Shown: positions 35,183 to 47,301 of the stretch, one piece after another
How positions within the stretch are numbered: the stretch's first letter is position 1
How the letters are laid out: each line of letters starts with the position of its first letter
From: Begonia masoniana
Lineage: Eukaryota > Streptophyta > Magnoliopsida > Cucurbitales > Begoniaceae
Direction of reading: 5' to 3'
Assembly: GCA_022432975.1 (NCBI GenBank)
Contig: CM039508.1
Coordinates: 19,009,330 to 19,073,329 of the forward strand
Length of the DNA: 64,000 nt
Translations under genes and position numbers: made by a program
The notes under the pieces: model-generated
Told to the model about the DNA's origin: nothing
Databases searched by the model: none
Seen by the model: the letters and a program-made list of their open reading frames with translations, nothing else

Positions 35183-36665
35183 ACTCAAGATCGTAACGTT
35201 ATTGACTTCACATAAAAATGACAAGAAAAGAAAAAAATGGAAAACTTAAGACTCCTCAAGCCACAAAATTTGCATGAATCTGATGAGAATGCAGATTTTT
35301 AAGCGATGGGTTTTATACATCTGATGCCAGTCAACTATATGCAGGAGTTGCTATGGAGAGCAAACCGAGAAGGCAGATTTGTATCGTCTTGAAGTTCATG
35401 GATAAACTGATGGGTTTCGGACGAGCCTAATCTTACATTAGCCAATTAAGATTAAAGCTTGGAAGATCTGAAATTAGAAAGGGGTAACTACTAACAATAG
35501 ACACGATGCTGTCAGATACCTTAATGGTATGTATGTATAGTCTTCTAATCATTCTTAGATTCTGTTTTGGAATATTGAAGTGAAGTTTAAAAAATCTTAA
35601 CCATCCTTCTTATAAAGTTCAGCTGGTAAGATTGGGAACTAAAAACCATTTTTGTCTATATATGTGATGGTTTTCCTATTTTTCCACTCATTTTGGAGTA
35701 GAATAAGAATGTTAAACTATGACAGCAAAGTATGTTTGGGAAATTTGTTCAGAAACAGCTACAAAAAAATTTCTTGAAAAAGTTTTTTTTTTTAAAAAGA
35801 AAAATGAAAACAATGTAATCTTGATAAAACAAAAAACACTTTTTGAAAACATCGTTTACTTTTTACATGCAACATAATGATTTTTAAAAATTATTCATTA
35901 AAAATAGTGTTTGAAAAATGTTTGGTTAAGATGTTTGTAGTTGTTTGCCTATTTTTCTTTCTTTAGAACAAAAATGTCTCTCATATGTTCCAGGAGCTTC
36001 GATGCCATTGATGTTGCATTTATCGAGGCACGGACAAACTTTACTTTCTTTTTTTCTTTGGTCATTTCTGCTTGAAAACTTAGCTAATAATCCATGTTTC
36101 TGCTGCAGAGTCTGTGGGTGTGAAGTCCCAGTTAAAATCAAAACGGAAATTCCAAAAAAAAAAAAAAAATAGAATGTAAAGTTAGTATTTCTTTGAACAT
36201 TCAAATATATTAGCTTTCATTCAAGTTTCAACTTTCATTTCTTCATTAACCTCCATTTGTTTAAACTTGTGTTGATAGATTTTTTTAATGATTAGAATTA
36301 GTAAAAAGAACAATTGAACAATACAGATTAAGCTATACTGTCTTCCCTGACATGATGATTTGGAATTTCCAAACTGTTGAGCAGATTGAGCTTATGCAAT
36401 TTGCTTTGATCATTAATTTTGCAGTTTAGATTTTCTCCGAACTGTGGCGATCATTGAAAGTTGCCAATTGATGAACTGTGGCGATCATTGAAAGTTTCCA
36501 ATTGATGTAACTATAAATCATAGACTCTACCTTTCTTCTCACGATGATCTTGGAGTTCATAATTGTATCTCATGATTTGTTTTGTTAAAGTTGACAATCT
36601 ATTGATAAAATTACGTAGAGAAAACAACTTTCGATAGTTGAGGTTGACTGTTTTGTTGAGTTTGG
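35183..36665. other. Intergenic or transcribed non-coding DNA
   Basis: Host DNA continuing from 26158. No convincing coding frame. A 33-bp tandem duplication of 'gaactgtggcgatcattgaaag..' lies at about 36438-36507, and a poly-A run at 36156-36170. Could contain upstream introns or exons of the candidate gene end at 36674. Confidence 0.4.
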
Positions 36666-36673
36666 CAGCAGAA

Positions 36674-36972
36674 ATGGATGTATGCACCTATGAAAATGCA
36701 GCACCTAAACTAAACTCCATGGATATGAATGTAGATAAAGGTTGTGTATTAGTTTCATGCTTGTTTCCAATCTCTGTCATCTACAACACTTTTATGTTCA
36801 TGAATTCAACCTTAAATACCTCACCGCTTCTTGTCCTTAATTGAGATTGTTTTGTTTTTTTGTCTTTTGTTTTTCTCTTTTGGCAGGAAAACACGATGAA
36901 GTAATCGAAAAACGAGGATTCACCCTCGAATGCAACGGATTTTCATGTGATTTCATCGGCGTCAGCAATTAA
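36674..36972 (+). CDS. Candidate last two exons of an unidentified small gene
   Basis: An open stretch from ATG 36674 (MDVCTYENAAPKLNSMDM) runs to a possible donor AAAG|GTTGTG at 36740/36741. An acceptor TTTTGGCAG ends at 36886, preceded by a strong T-rich tract. Joining the two keeps the frame (an Asp-Lys-Gly junction), and the second exon reads KHDEVIEKRGFTLECNGFSC and on to a TAA at 36970. This gives about 50 residues with low-repeat, gene-like composition. I do not recognise the protein. Upstream exons may exist before 36674 ('ttggcag' at 36662-36668 is acceptor-like). It may also be a gene remnant or chance. The only support is the matching splice phase and composition. Confidence 0.3.
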
Positions 36973-38456
36973 TTAGATCAAATGCGACAAGAAATCTGGG
37001 CAGCTGTACATAAATACATTGATAACAGATCATGGTAGGATGTAAAGCGTTGGCTTTTTTGAAGCATGACAAAACATATGATGTTTCAAAGTCCACGTCT
37101 GTCTTATTTTAATGACAACTTGCTCTAAGTTGTAAGGTATCAAACCCATTACCCTATTTATCTTCAATTAATAATTCTATAAATACTCTCTTTCATACTA
37201 CTTTTTACAGTTGGGGTTCAGCTTTAGTATGTATTATCAACTTAGGATTACATTCCTACCAAATTGTATAAAATAATTTTTTTATGTTTTTCTTTAAATG
37301 TTTTCGATAAATAAAAAATGTTCGATAATTTATTAGTTGATCAACTTAAAGAATTTAGAGGAAAGTGCAATTTAGACCTTAACGTTTAGGGTCATTTAAA
37401 TATTAAGACTTTAAACTATTTTTTTCGATCAATTGAACTTTAGTTTTTCAATTATAAGCAATTTGGGCCTTATCGACTTTTTTTGTTGTTGTTAAATCTA
37501 AAATGTTTCATAATCTTGCAATTTCATATTGCTATTGTAACTTTTTAACCTTAGCAAATAAATTTAATTTATGTAATATAGTTTGATAACTTTTAATAAT
37601 TATGTGCAATGTTTTTATCTTGCACATCAGATTATTTTTGTAATTAAAATATTTTATAAATAAGTAAGATAAAAAATGAAGATAATGGATTGGAAAATAA
37701 AAGCCAAATTAAAAATTTTAATAATTTGAAAATCTGAATATAAAATAGACAATGTGTGACATTTGTACAGCATAAAGGAATGTTACATGTTTGTTCAGCA
37801 TGAGTATAATACCAACTTCATTATAGAAGATTCATTGTATAACTAATTATTTTTTTAATGGATAATATTATTTTCTTAAAAGTAATGATTAAAAAAATAT
37901 ATAAAATCTAAAAAGAGGGAGGGCCCACGGTTGGGTGGATATGATCAGCTGCAACAAAATCCAAGGAGAGCTACACCCATTCGGCCACGTCATCGTCCTA
38001 ATAGTGCTAATTAATTAAGATTATCTTCCACTAATCCATGGAGCCACAGCCCAAATAACAACACCCACCCAGCTTTTTTTAAGTATAATTATTAGAGTTA
38101 GGCCCCCTTAATGGTGCTGACGTGTCAATCACCACTCTTGTAGTAAGCCAATTTGACCTTCTTCTGTATTTATTTATGTATTAAATCTAAGGATGGAAGA
38201 GAGAAGTCTCTAGTGAAGAAATAACTCGACTGGATAATTATGTTTATTAATAAAGTGAAAGCGTGTGCTAATGAGTAAAACTAACTTCAATCAATACATA
38301 AAAGAATAACAATAGGTAAGTAGATATTCTATAATAGAGTATGTAAAACAGTGAAAAATGTTAGAAATTCAACGATAACTGAAAAAAGAAAATACAATTT
38401 GGGATACTAAATTAAGGTATAACAATTTTTTCGAGAAAAAAAATAAACAGAGGAAC
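36973..38456. other. Intergenic AT-rich DNA
   Basis: No coding frame. At about 37915-38160 a more GC-rich stretch contains gccacgtcatc and gctgacgtgtca (G-box/TGACG-like sequences), which would suit a promoter, but no gene starts nearby; the copia element begins at 38462. Confidence 0.4.
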
Positions 38457-38461
38457 AAATC

Positions 38462-38729
38462 TGTTAGGATTAGACGCCCTAATCCACCTGTAACGAACGA
38501 TCCAGAAATACCGAAAAAGAAATAACGAGAAAATAATGGACACCGAATTTACGTGGAAACCCTAGAAAGGGAAAAAAACCACGGGCAGAGGAGAGAATCA
38601 CTAATATCAAATTCGGTACAATGAGTTTTGCGACTCAAGCATCAATATATAGAGAAAACCTAAAACCCTAATATTGATATACGGGCCCAACCCGGCCCAC
38701 TAGAATTCGGGTCACACCAAATTCTAACA
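38462..38729 (-). repeat. Left LTR of young copia element
   Basis: TGTTAGGATTAG...ATTCTAACA, 268 bp, with an imperfect 12-bp inverted terminal arrangement (tgttaggatt / aattctaaca). Confidence 0.93.
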
Positions 38730-38910
38730 AACTCCACCTTGACACGAATTCCACAAGAGAGATCCAACGGGCTACTCGGCCCAACAAAACCGAATCCAGA
38801 ACACTGAACTCTGACAATCTCCACCTTCAACGAAATTCCGGTACAAGGAAACAAATCTGCAAAACACCATTAAAAAGCTCCTCTACCACAAAGGCCCCAA
38901 ATGGGCCACC

Positions 38911-40579
38911 TCAGTATCCGATACCGATCAAGTTTAAGCCCCGGTTAAACTTGAGAGATTTACCTGAGAAGAAATCACATCTCCTCCTCCTTGGTATCAC
39001 TGAACTATCAGAGTTGCTGCAACGAACTCTATCTGAACATGTCGAAGACTCCACACAGGAATCATTACCCTCGAACACATTCAATGCATAACTCACAGTT
39101 TCATCATATCGTCCCGAAGTTTTAACCTTCCGCATTGTTCTGCCTTTGACGATACTATTCTGACGTGAAACTGAACCTAATGACTGAACATCTGTAATAA
39201 GCTGACTCACCGGCTCTGATGTACCCTCAGATCCCAACCTGAACTTCACCCGAGAACCTGACTTCTTCCGAGTCTTCTCAACTTTTCTCTTAGAAGGTGA
39301 ATTCACAAACTTTGCAGCCTTATTACCCATCACATTGATTGTAGAACCCGCGATCTTCGCATGCATCACATATAATGAGGAGTATTTTTCTCCTCTCGCC
39401 ACAATCAATGAACCTCTGGTAAGCTTCCATTTTCCATCACGAAAGGTGTTACCAAAACCTTCATCGTCAAGCTTTCCAGTCGAGACCAAATTCTTGCGGA
39501 TATCCGGGATGTGCTTCACACCTCTCAAAACCAAGGTGTTGCCGATGTTGGTCTCCAAACACACATCTCCCATACCAATGGCTTTTGCAACGTCACCATT
39601 TCTCATCCTCACACTTCCAAAGTCACCCGAAGTGTAGGATGTAAAGAAATCTCTCCGCGAAGTGGCATGTATTGAAGCGCCACTATCGATCACCCAACTC
39701 GTATCTTGGCAATCAGAATTTACAACATCCTCGTTGTACACACTGAAGGACTCCTCGGTGGCTGTGTCTGCCTCCTCGTCTATGTCACCCTCTTCGAACA
39801 TCTTTTCCTTTCCTTTGGCAACCAGATTCTCCCGAAGAAACTTGTGACAAAATCTCTTTATGTGTCCTTTCTTACCACAATGATAACACTCAAAGTTGGC
39901 GTGTTTTCCGGACTTCCTCTGATTTCGATTTCTGTTGCCCAGACCTTTTCTTTGACTTCTGCCTCTACTTTCAACATTCAGAGCTGAACCTGTCGATGTT
40001 ACACCAGAATCAATCTTACGAACCTCCTCGGCAAGAATACGATCCCTCACATCGGTGAATACCAGCTTAGCACTTCCAACTGAGTTACTAACTGCAGCTC
40101 TCATAGGCTCCCAACTATTCGGTAGAGACGCCAACAAAATTAGGGCACGAACCTCATCATCAAAATCAATTTCCACAGATAGCAATTGATTCACAATAGT
40201 ATTGAACTCATTCAGATGCGCTGCGACAGAAGCACCATCAATCATCTTCTGATTAAAAAGCTTCTTCATAAGAAATACCTTATTATTCGCAGACGGTTTC
40301 TCGTACATATCAGACAGAGTCTTCATCAAACTCGCGGTGGTCTTCTCCTTCGCCACGTTGTGAGCAACGCTTTTGGCTAGCAGTCAATCGGACGACTCCC
40401 AAAACTTTTCTATCAAGGCGATTCCATTCACCGTCTTCCATCTTCTCTGGCTTCGTACTCAGAGGAAGATGAAGATCTTTCCCGTACAAGTAATCCTCAA
40501 TTTGCATTTTCCAGAATGTAAAATCTGTCCCATCGAATTTTTCAATACTAGGTCCTGTGCTATCCTCTCCTGCCATCAA
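38911..40579 (-). pseudogene. copia gag-protease polyprotein with one frameshift and an unusual C-terminus
   Basis: Frame one (40579-40310) starts MAGEDSTGPSIEKFDGTDFT and contains FWKMQIEDYLYGKDLH, the usual copia gag N-terminus. The frame shifts by one near 40375; the second frame (from about 40375, listed ATG 40356, to 38911) carries the gag core with SLMKTLSDMYEKPSANNKVF and ALILLASLPNSWE, a CCHC knuckle CYHCGKKGHIKRFCHKF, the protease active site WVIDSGASIHAT with intact DSG, and a GAG-pre-integrase segment ending SSLYVMHAK. Instead of integrase, about 140 residues of Ser/Arg/Lys-rich sequence follow (from AGSTINVMGNKAAKF to a TAA at 38911). I do not recognise that tail. It resembles the linker after the pre-integrase of some copia elements, with pol deleted. 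Whether the frameshift is real or is bypassed is unknown. Confidence 0.8.
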
Positions 40580-41618
40580 TGCTCAAAAATTGATATTTCC
40601 AGATCAATTATTCAACCCCAATAATCAATCTCCACAATATCAATAATTCTGCCAAATAAATGTTCCGAGCCTGAAAATATCTAAATCAATAACCTTCAAA
40701 TATTTTCCCAAAAATTGCTGGCTTTTAAAATCAGAATAAATCCCGTAAAATATTCTGAACCAATCAAACTCGCCCAAAACCAGATATTTCCGATTAATTA
40801 GTCAACCCTGATAATCAATATCCACCATATCAGCCGATCTGTCCAACAAATTAACTTAAGAAATTTCAACCCAAAATTTCAAAATTAATCACCAATTTCT
40901 TGCTGTTCCTCCAAAACCAAATTGCAATCAAAACAAATTTGATTCGGTCAAATTCAATCACTGAAAAATCCACTGCTTCACGAAATTCTTAACTGGAATT
41001 TCAAAATCTCCTTCTTCCTTCGCTGGTGAAGACGACGAACAGAGAAAACTTTCTTCTCTGTTCTGCAGTTTCGACGACGCCCAAACTGTAAGAAAACAAA
41101 ATTCCTCCTTTTGTTTCTGCTTCGCGGGCGACGGTGGCAACAGCGGAGGAGCAGCGGCGTTGGCAGCAGTGTGCTGCCCTTTCGCTGTCGCAAACGGTGG
41201 ACGGCGGACTTCAGACGGCGCACGCTTCGCGTGGGCAGCTTCGCGGCTCGGGAATCAGCGGGTTGCTCGGGTCTGCGTCGGAGCTGCTCCGATCTGCGTC
41301 GGCGGTTTCTGTTCGGCGCTCGGAGGTCGACGACGGCGCGGTCTGGCGCGGTCGGGGGCGGCGGCGATTTCTGTCGGACGGCGATGGCAGCGCGGGCTCC
41401 TCCTTCTCTGTGTTCTGTTCTTCGTGGTCGAGGAAGAAGAAACCGAACGAAAAGAAAAACTTTCTTTTCCCTTTTTTTTTATTTTTATTTCCAATTTCTT
41501 TTTCCTTTGCAAAATTCCAATAACCGAAATTGCAAACCTCAAGAAACGTTCGATACCCTTCGAAGAATCAAAACCTGATTTTCGAAAACCACTTCAACCT
41601 CGAAGCTCTGATACCAGT
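40580..41618 (-). other. Long 5' leader of young copia element, with GC-rich block
   Basis: About 1 kb between the PBS and the gag start. The part at ~41110-41420 is strongly GC-rich (gcggcggcgatttctgtcgg type) against an AT-rich background and is open in several frames on both strands, none with a recognisable domain. Best treated as leader, possibly captured host 5' sequence. Confidence 0.5.
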
Positions 41619-41886
41619 TGTTAGGATTAGACGCCCTAATCCACCTGTAACGAACGATCCAGAAATACCGAAAAAGAAATAACGAGAAAATAATGGACAC
41701 CGAATTTACGTGGAAACCCTAGAAAGGGAAAAAAACCACGGGCAGAGGAGAGAATCACTAATATCAAATTCGGTACAATGAGTTTTGCGACTCAAGCATC
41801 AATATATAGAGAAAACCTAAAACCCTAATATTGATATACGGGCCCAACCCGGCCCACTAGAATTCGGGTCACACCAAATTCTAACA
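41619..41886 (-). repeat. Right LTR (5' in element sense) of young copia element
   Basis: 268 bp, apparently identical to 38462-38729. Confidence 0.93.
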
Positions 41887-41891
41887 AAATC

Positions 41892-42233
41892 TACTATGAA
41901 GATTAAAACACAATCGCGAGTTTTGCAATTTTAATTTACATGAATTTATAGTGAAAACAAAATCTTACAGTAAGTCCAAAATTATCATGACTCAGATAGA
42001 AAAGAATAACATATGTTGTGTAGATGAAACGCATGGAAATTGACGTACCTTCTCTCGACGATGCTTTGCTTATGATACCCACGAAAAAAATTCTTAGCCA
42101 AACAAAAAGTAGGTAAAGATGGCCTTTTTGTCTCTCGCCTAGCAAACATCTACATAATTCTTGCATGGACGGAACAAATTCTAATATATATAAAACAAGG
42201 ATGAAGTGTATTTTGAATGCCGAACTCAGGAGA
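41892..42233. other. Intergenic spacer
   Basis: About 340 bp between two retroelement insertions. The open frame seen here on the minus strand has no recognisable domain. Confidence 0.4.
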
Positions 42234-42238
42234 TCTAG

Positions 42239-43566
42239 TGACATGGTGGCCCTTAGAAAAGGGGTGGTGTAACCCACAAAAATGAGTAAGAGTGCTTGTG
42301 TGATAGTGTGCACAAAATCGAAGTGAGATGAAGTGATGTGTGTGAAATGTGTATGGCCGAAAATAAAGGGGTGAAAAGTATGTGAAATGTGTGAACGAAA
42401 ATGATAAAATGGATACCTTTGGGGGATCCGAAGAGCTATCTTACGTTGGGCTTTCGGATAAACGATTTTTTCGGAGGAAAATCGACCACCGTAGGCCTAG
42501 GTTTTTGTCCTCAAATCCTAACTCCCGATGGAGAAAGGTGAGGGAATAGGTAAGAGTTAACCTAGCAACCCGAATGCTAGGCTAACAATGGAGGGCTACT
42601 CCACTCGATTCAAGAATCGAGGAAAAATCAAAACAAACAAGCTTGGAAGGAAAAGAGAGATTTTATTAATTTGGCAAAAGTTGTAATACATGCATCAATG
42701 CTATGCATTTATAGGCAACCTAAGGTGGATTAGGGTTTGGCACGGATTGAAAGAGTGAATGGTGGCCCTTGATGAAGAAAACAATCAGATGGCTAGGAGA
42801 GGGGGAGCCGCATGCGCGGTGCTCAGCCAATCAGGCGCTGCCGCGTGTGCGAAGCCCAGCGCTCCACATCAGCAATCCTGGGCGCGCCCCATCTGACGGT
42901 CCAAGGGCGCTCCTGTGAGCGCGATCCAGGGGACTAGAATGCCATCAGCGCACGCCAACTCAACGATCCATGGCCTACTACCCGCGCGCCTCCCAGCCGC
43001 TGCCCGTGCCTCACGTTGCTACTTCGTGCGCGCCTGCTCAGTGTTCTTCTCCCTGCCCCTGCGCGCGCCAGCATGCATTCCAAATATGATCCGAGCCATT
43101 GCTTAGCCAATGGTTGAGATTTTGCCAAGTCTTTGATCCATATTGTCACTAACTCTTGTACCTACAAAATCATACCTTATAATGTAGGCTATTCTTCGGG
43201 CTAAGGCTTTCCTTGGGCTTAATTTGATGAGGGGCTTTTCCTTGGTTGAATAATTTGTTGAATATTTCTTCAACCCATCATCCACCATATTCATCTAACC
43301 CTAACAACACAATCTAATGCATTATGCAAATGTAATAATCCATACAATAAAGGCTAATGTATGCCAAATAAGTTCAAAACAAAAATTATAAATTAACGGG
43401 CCGGGAAGACAAATTCCCATGGGCCAACTGGTGACTCCATCCAAATGCTCAATGTGAGGTCTCCAATAAAATCAACTCCTACAAGGAAAAATAACCCATT
43501 GGTAAAAATGATAAGTAAATTTGGGCTTCAATTAGAAATGTTATATTGGGCCTCTATGGCATGTCA
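42239..43566 (-). mobile_element. Solo LTR of a second Ty3/gypsy family
   Basis: Starts TGACATGG and ends GCATGTCA (7-bp inverted ends TGACATG/CATGTCA), flanked by TCTAG (42234-42238) and TCTAA (43567-43571), a 5-bp duplication with one mismatch. Reverse-complement alignment by eye to the LTR at 51282-52749 runs end to end, including ccccttttctaagggccacc near the 3' end and a GC-rich block (cgcgcgcc) in the middle. No PBS or interior follows, so it is a solo LTR. It ends about 540 bp upstream of the receptor kinase start codon and points away from it. Confidence 0.82.
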
Positions 43567-43571
43567 TCTAA

Positions 43572-44108
43572 GATAGCTTATGCTGTATATATTTTTGTTT
43601 GATTGAATGGACTTTAAAATTTGACAGGTTAGAAAAAAAGATCATCAAAATTGAGAAATTTTTTAAAATTATCACAAAAAATAAACGTAGTAATACTTGA
43701 AACAAAAAAAAAAATGTTTGCATTTATTATTGGCCGGGTTATTAAAACTCGACCTTCTTTTTTTACGAATGATGACCTTTTCTTCGCTTATTTTATTTTT
43801 TTTTTTTGGGTTAGTCGAGTAAATACGCTTTCAAGCTATAAGATTATTAGCATATGCGTCTCTAATGCCATATGGACATCGTACACGTGGCTGTATTTTA
43901 TTTGCTACTGATGTAGTCAAACATCACAGCTCCATCCTTTCAACGGCTGTTAGGTAATGAAATTTTTCAAATTTTATAAATCCTTCCTTTGACATCTCTT
44001 CATCTTCTTCCCCTTCTTTTAAGCCCCCGACCCTGTTCCATTTTTCTGTACTCTCTCTCTCTGCAAATTTTCAAAGCAGAATAAGGTTTGATAATCACAA
44101 CAACACCG
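43572..44108 (+). promoter_or_regulatory. Presumed promoter and 5' UTR of the receptor kinase gene
   Basis: Host DNA between the solo LTR and the start codon. A pyrimidine-rich ctctctctctctgc lies at 44051-44064, as in many plant 5' UTRs. No single TATA box can be assigned with confidence. An in-frame ATG at 44088 lies seven codons before the preferred start. Confidence 0.4.
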
Positions 44109-47100
44109 ATGGGTTTCTGTAAATTCTCCATTTTCAGCTTTTTCTTCTTGTTTATCACCGTTTTCGGGGAGTTTAATGAGATGATAGAGAGAGCAGCATT
44201 GCGCTCTTTCATGGCGGAAATCGTTTCCGACCCACATAACATGCTGAAGAACTGGAGTTCTTCTGATCTTCCTGTATGCAGTTGGACTGGAATCAAATGC
44301 AGTAATCAAACTAATAGAGTCACTGAGATTGATCTGAGTGAAAAGTCTTTGGCCGGAACCATCTCTCCCTCTCTTTCTAATCTTTCTTCTTTAATGATTC
44401 TTGATTTATCCAGAAATTTCTTCCAAGGTCGGATTCCAACGGAGTTAGGCTGTCTAATTCACTTGCAGCAACTCAGCTTATCATGGAATCATCTGGTCGG
44501 AAACATTCCCGGGGAGTTGGGGCGTCTTCATGAATTAGTTTATCTTGATCTTGGAAGCAACCGGTTCTCCGGCAACATCCCGGAGCCGGTTTTCTGCAAC
44601 GGGTCTTCATTAAAGTACGTAGACTTGTCTAACAACTCTCTTAGTGGAACAATTCCGATAAAGAAGGGATGTGAGCTGAAAGATTTGAAATTTCTTTTAC
44701 TTTGGTCAAATGGGTTGGTAGGGCCAGTTCCGGGTGCACTTTCAAACTCAACAAAACTCAAATGGCTTGATTTGGAATCGAACAAGCTTAGTGGGGAGCT
44801 CCCATGGCGGATTGTGCATAAAATGCCGTTTTTACAGTTTCTTTATCTGTCCGACAATGATTTTGTTAGTCATGATGATAACTCTAACCTTGAACCATTT
44901 TTTGCTTCTTTAGTTAATTCTTCTGACCTTCAAGAGCTTGAGTTAGCCGGAAACAATCTCGCCGGAGAGATTCCTCCTACTATCGGTTCTCTTTCCGTTA
45001 ACCTTGTACAAATTCATCTGGATGACAATCTTATCTCCGGCTCAATTCCTCCTCGAATATCAAACCTTGTGAACTTAACGCTCTTGAATTTATCAAGTAA
45101 TTTTCTGAACGGGTCCATTCCGATAGAGCTATGCCAACTGCGGAAGTTAGAGAGGATTTATCTCTCAAACAATTCGCTCTCCGGCGTTATTCCGGCAGCT
45201 TTGGGCGAACTTCCCCATCTGGGTCTTCTCGATTTATCAAAAAACAAGCTTTCCGGTTCAATTCCAGACAGCTTTTCCAACCTTTCTCAGTTGAGAAAAC
45301 TGTTGTTGTATCAAAACCAACTTACCGGAAAAATCCCTCCGAGCCTAGGAAAATGCATAAACTTAGAAATTTTAGACCTTTCTCGCAATCAAATTTCTGG
45401 GTTTATTCCAAACGAAGTTGCAGGATTGAGAAGCTTGAAAATTTACTTGAATGTATCGAGTAATAAACTATATGGACCTGTGCCATTGGAGCTCAGTAAA
45501 ATGGATATGGTTCTTGCCATTGATTTATCTTCAAATAATCTTTCTGGAAATATTCCTCCACAGCTAGGAAACTGCATTGCTCTAGAATCTCTCAATCTTT
45601 CTGCAAATTTTTTAAATGGTTCATTACCGTTTTTGATCGGACAGCTTCCATATCTGCAAGAACTCGATGTTTCTTCGAATCAATTGGTGGGTCAAATTCC
45701 AGAATCTCTCCAAGCATCTGAAACGTTGAAGAAACTCAACTTCTCTTTCAACCAGTTTTCAGGGAAAGTTTCCAGTGAAGGTGTGTTTTCATGGCTGACA
45801 ATGGACTCTTTTCTCGGAAACCAAGAATTATGTGGCTCAATCAGAGGCATGAGGAAGTGCAAAGAGAAACACAGACCGACTTTTTTGTTACCAATCTTCT
45901 TATCTTCTTCATCTGCAATTTTCGTACTTGGTTCAGTAGGGCTATTATTAGTTTTCAGATCAAAACTCAGAAATAATGGAGGAAACATAGAGGACGAAGA
46001 AGATGATACGAAAGAGCTAAAGTATCCAAGAATCTCCTACAGCCAACTAATCGACGCCACTGGCGGATTCAGTTCGGCGAGCATCATCGGTTCAGGAAGG
46101 TTCGGCAAAGTTTACAAAGGAATTCTAAGAGACAACATGAGAATCGCCGTGAAAGTACTGAACCCCAAAACCGCCGGAGAAATTACAGGAAGTTTCAAAA
46201 GAGAATGTTCAGTTTTAAAAAGAATAAGACACAGAAACCTAATGAGAATTATTACAATCTGCAGTAGACCAGACTTCAAAGCTCTGGTTCTTCCATTAAT
46301 GGCGAACGGGAGCTTGGAAAACCATCTGTACCCGAGCCACGGGGTTAGCCATGGGCTCGATCTGGTTCAGTTGGTTAGCATTTGCAGAGACGTAGCGGAA
46401 GGAGTGGCTTATTTGCACCATCACTCTCCGGTGAGGGTGGTTCACTGTGATCTGAAGCCGAGCAATATTCTGTTAGACGACGACATGACGGCTCTAGTCA
46501 CTGACTTCGGCATTGCGAGGTTGGTTAATGGTGGAGACGACAACGCGTCTTGTAATGAGTCTGATTCAGCTTCCTTTAGCTCCACCCATGGCTTATTGTG
46601 TGGATCTCTTGGCTATATTCCACCTGGTAACTCCACTTCTTTACTTTATTTCCACTTTAATCTTTGTCATTAATCTATATCTTAGCTCCTACTTTGTTAC
46701 TTTAACCGACAAAACCGAAGGGATTTACGATAGGAAGACTTCGAATTAACCAAGTTTCACACTCTATCGATCGTCAAAACGTATTAGACTGCAACGACAT
46801 AAAAGTCTAAAAATATCGTCGATAAAAAAGGATAGAAAATTTGATGAAGATTTTTTGTGTAATGCAGAATACGGATTAGGAAAAAGTGCTTCGACCCAAG
46901 GAGACGTATTCAGTTATGGAGTTCTTCTGCTAGAAATAGTGACAAGAAGAAGACCTACGGACCTTATTTTGTACGACGAAGGATGGAGCCTACATCATTG
47001 GGTGAAAAGTAAGTATAACCAAGGTTCTTGGTTCGAACGAATAGTGGACGAAGCATTGGAAACGTATGGTTCATCAAATGACGATGAGATAATACTATCA

Positions 47101-47301
47101 AACGAGCAGAAGACAAGAGTTTGGCGAGAAGTGTTAATGGAGTTGATTGAGTTGGGTCTTCTTTGCACTCAGCTCAATCCTTCCTCTCGACCTAGCATGG
47201 TCGATATAGCCATGGAGATGAGTCTATTGAAGGATTATCTTCTAAACCCTAATCTATTATCGCCTGTTATTTGTAAAGATGATCTCAACGATCTTTGTTG
47301 A
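44109..47301 (+). CDS. Leucine-rich-repeat receptor-like serine/threonine kinase (At2g24130-like), two exons
   Basis: Exons 44109-46626 and 46868-47301; intron 46627-46867 (CTG|GTAACT ... AATGCAG|AAT). Joining restores the kinase motif GYIPPEYG and gives about 983 residues. Order: signal peptide MGFCKFSIFSFFFLFITVFG (1-20), an LRR N-terminal cap with a CSWTGIKC cysteine pair, about 20 LRRs of LxxLxLSxNxLxGxIP type, a CGSIRGMRKC cysteine pair, a membrane segment (FLSSSSAIFVLGSVGLLLVF), then the kinase: GSGRFGKVYKG loop, AVKVL lysine, VHCDLKPSNILL catalytic loop, VTDFGIARL. The catalytic loop has Cys-Asp rather than Arg-Asp, so it is a non-RD kinase, a type common among immune receptors. Expected at the plasma membrane; the ligand is unknown. 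The family match to Arabidopsis At2g24130 is from memory. ATG 44109 (gATGG) is preferred over 44088 because the signal peptide starts there. An intron inside the kinase is usual for this receptor subfamily. Confidence 0.92.

Larger units (their letters stand above)
38462..41886 (-). mobile_element. Young non-autonomous copia element with gag/protease but no integrase or RT
   Basis: Two 268-bp LTRs (38462-38729 and 41619-41886) that look identical base for base, flanked by perfect AAATC duplications (38457-38461, 41887-41891). A reverse-complement PBS (gctctgataccag, initiator tRNA-Met) ends 2 bp left of the right LTR, so the element reads on the minus strand. The polypurine-like aaggtggagtt borders the left LTR at 38730, with a second copy (gaaggtggagat) about 85 bp further in. 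The interior (2.9 kb) has a leader, a gag/protease frame and a short tail, but nothing resembling integrase, reverse transcriptase or RNase H. Identical LTRs imply a recent insertion made with enzymes supplied by another element. Confidence 0.92.

Noticed and set aside
41111..41624. Overlapping open frames in GC-rich DNA
   Set aside because: They lie in the leader of the copia element, in several frames on both strands, with no recognisable domain.
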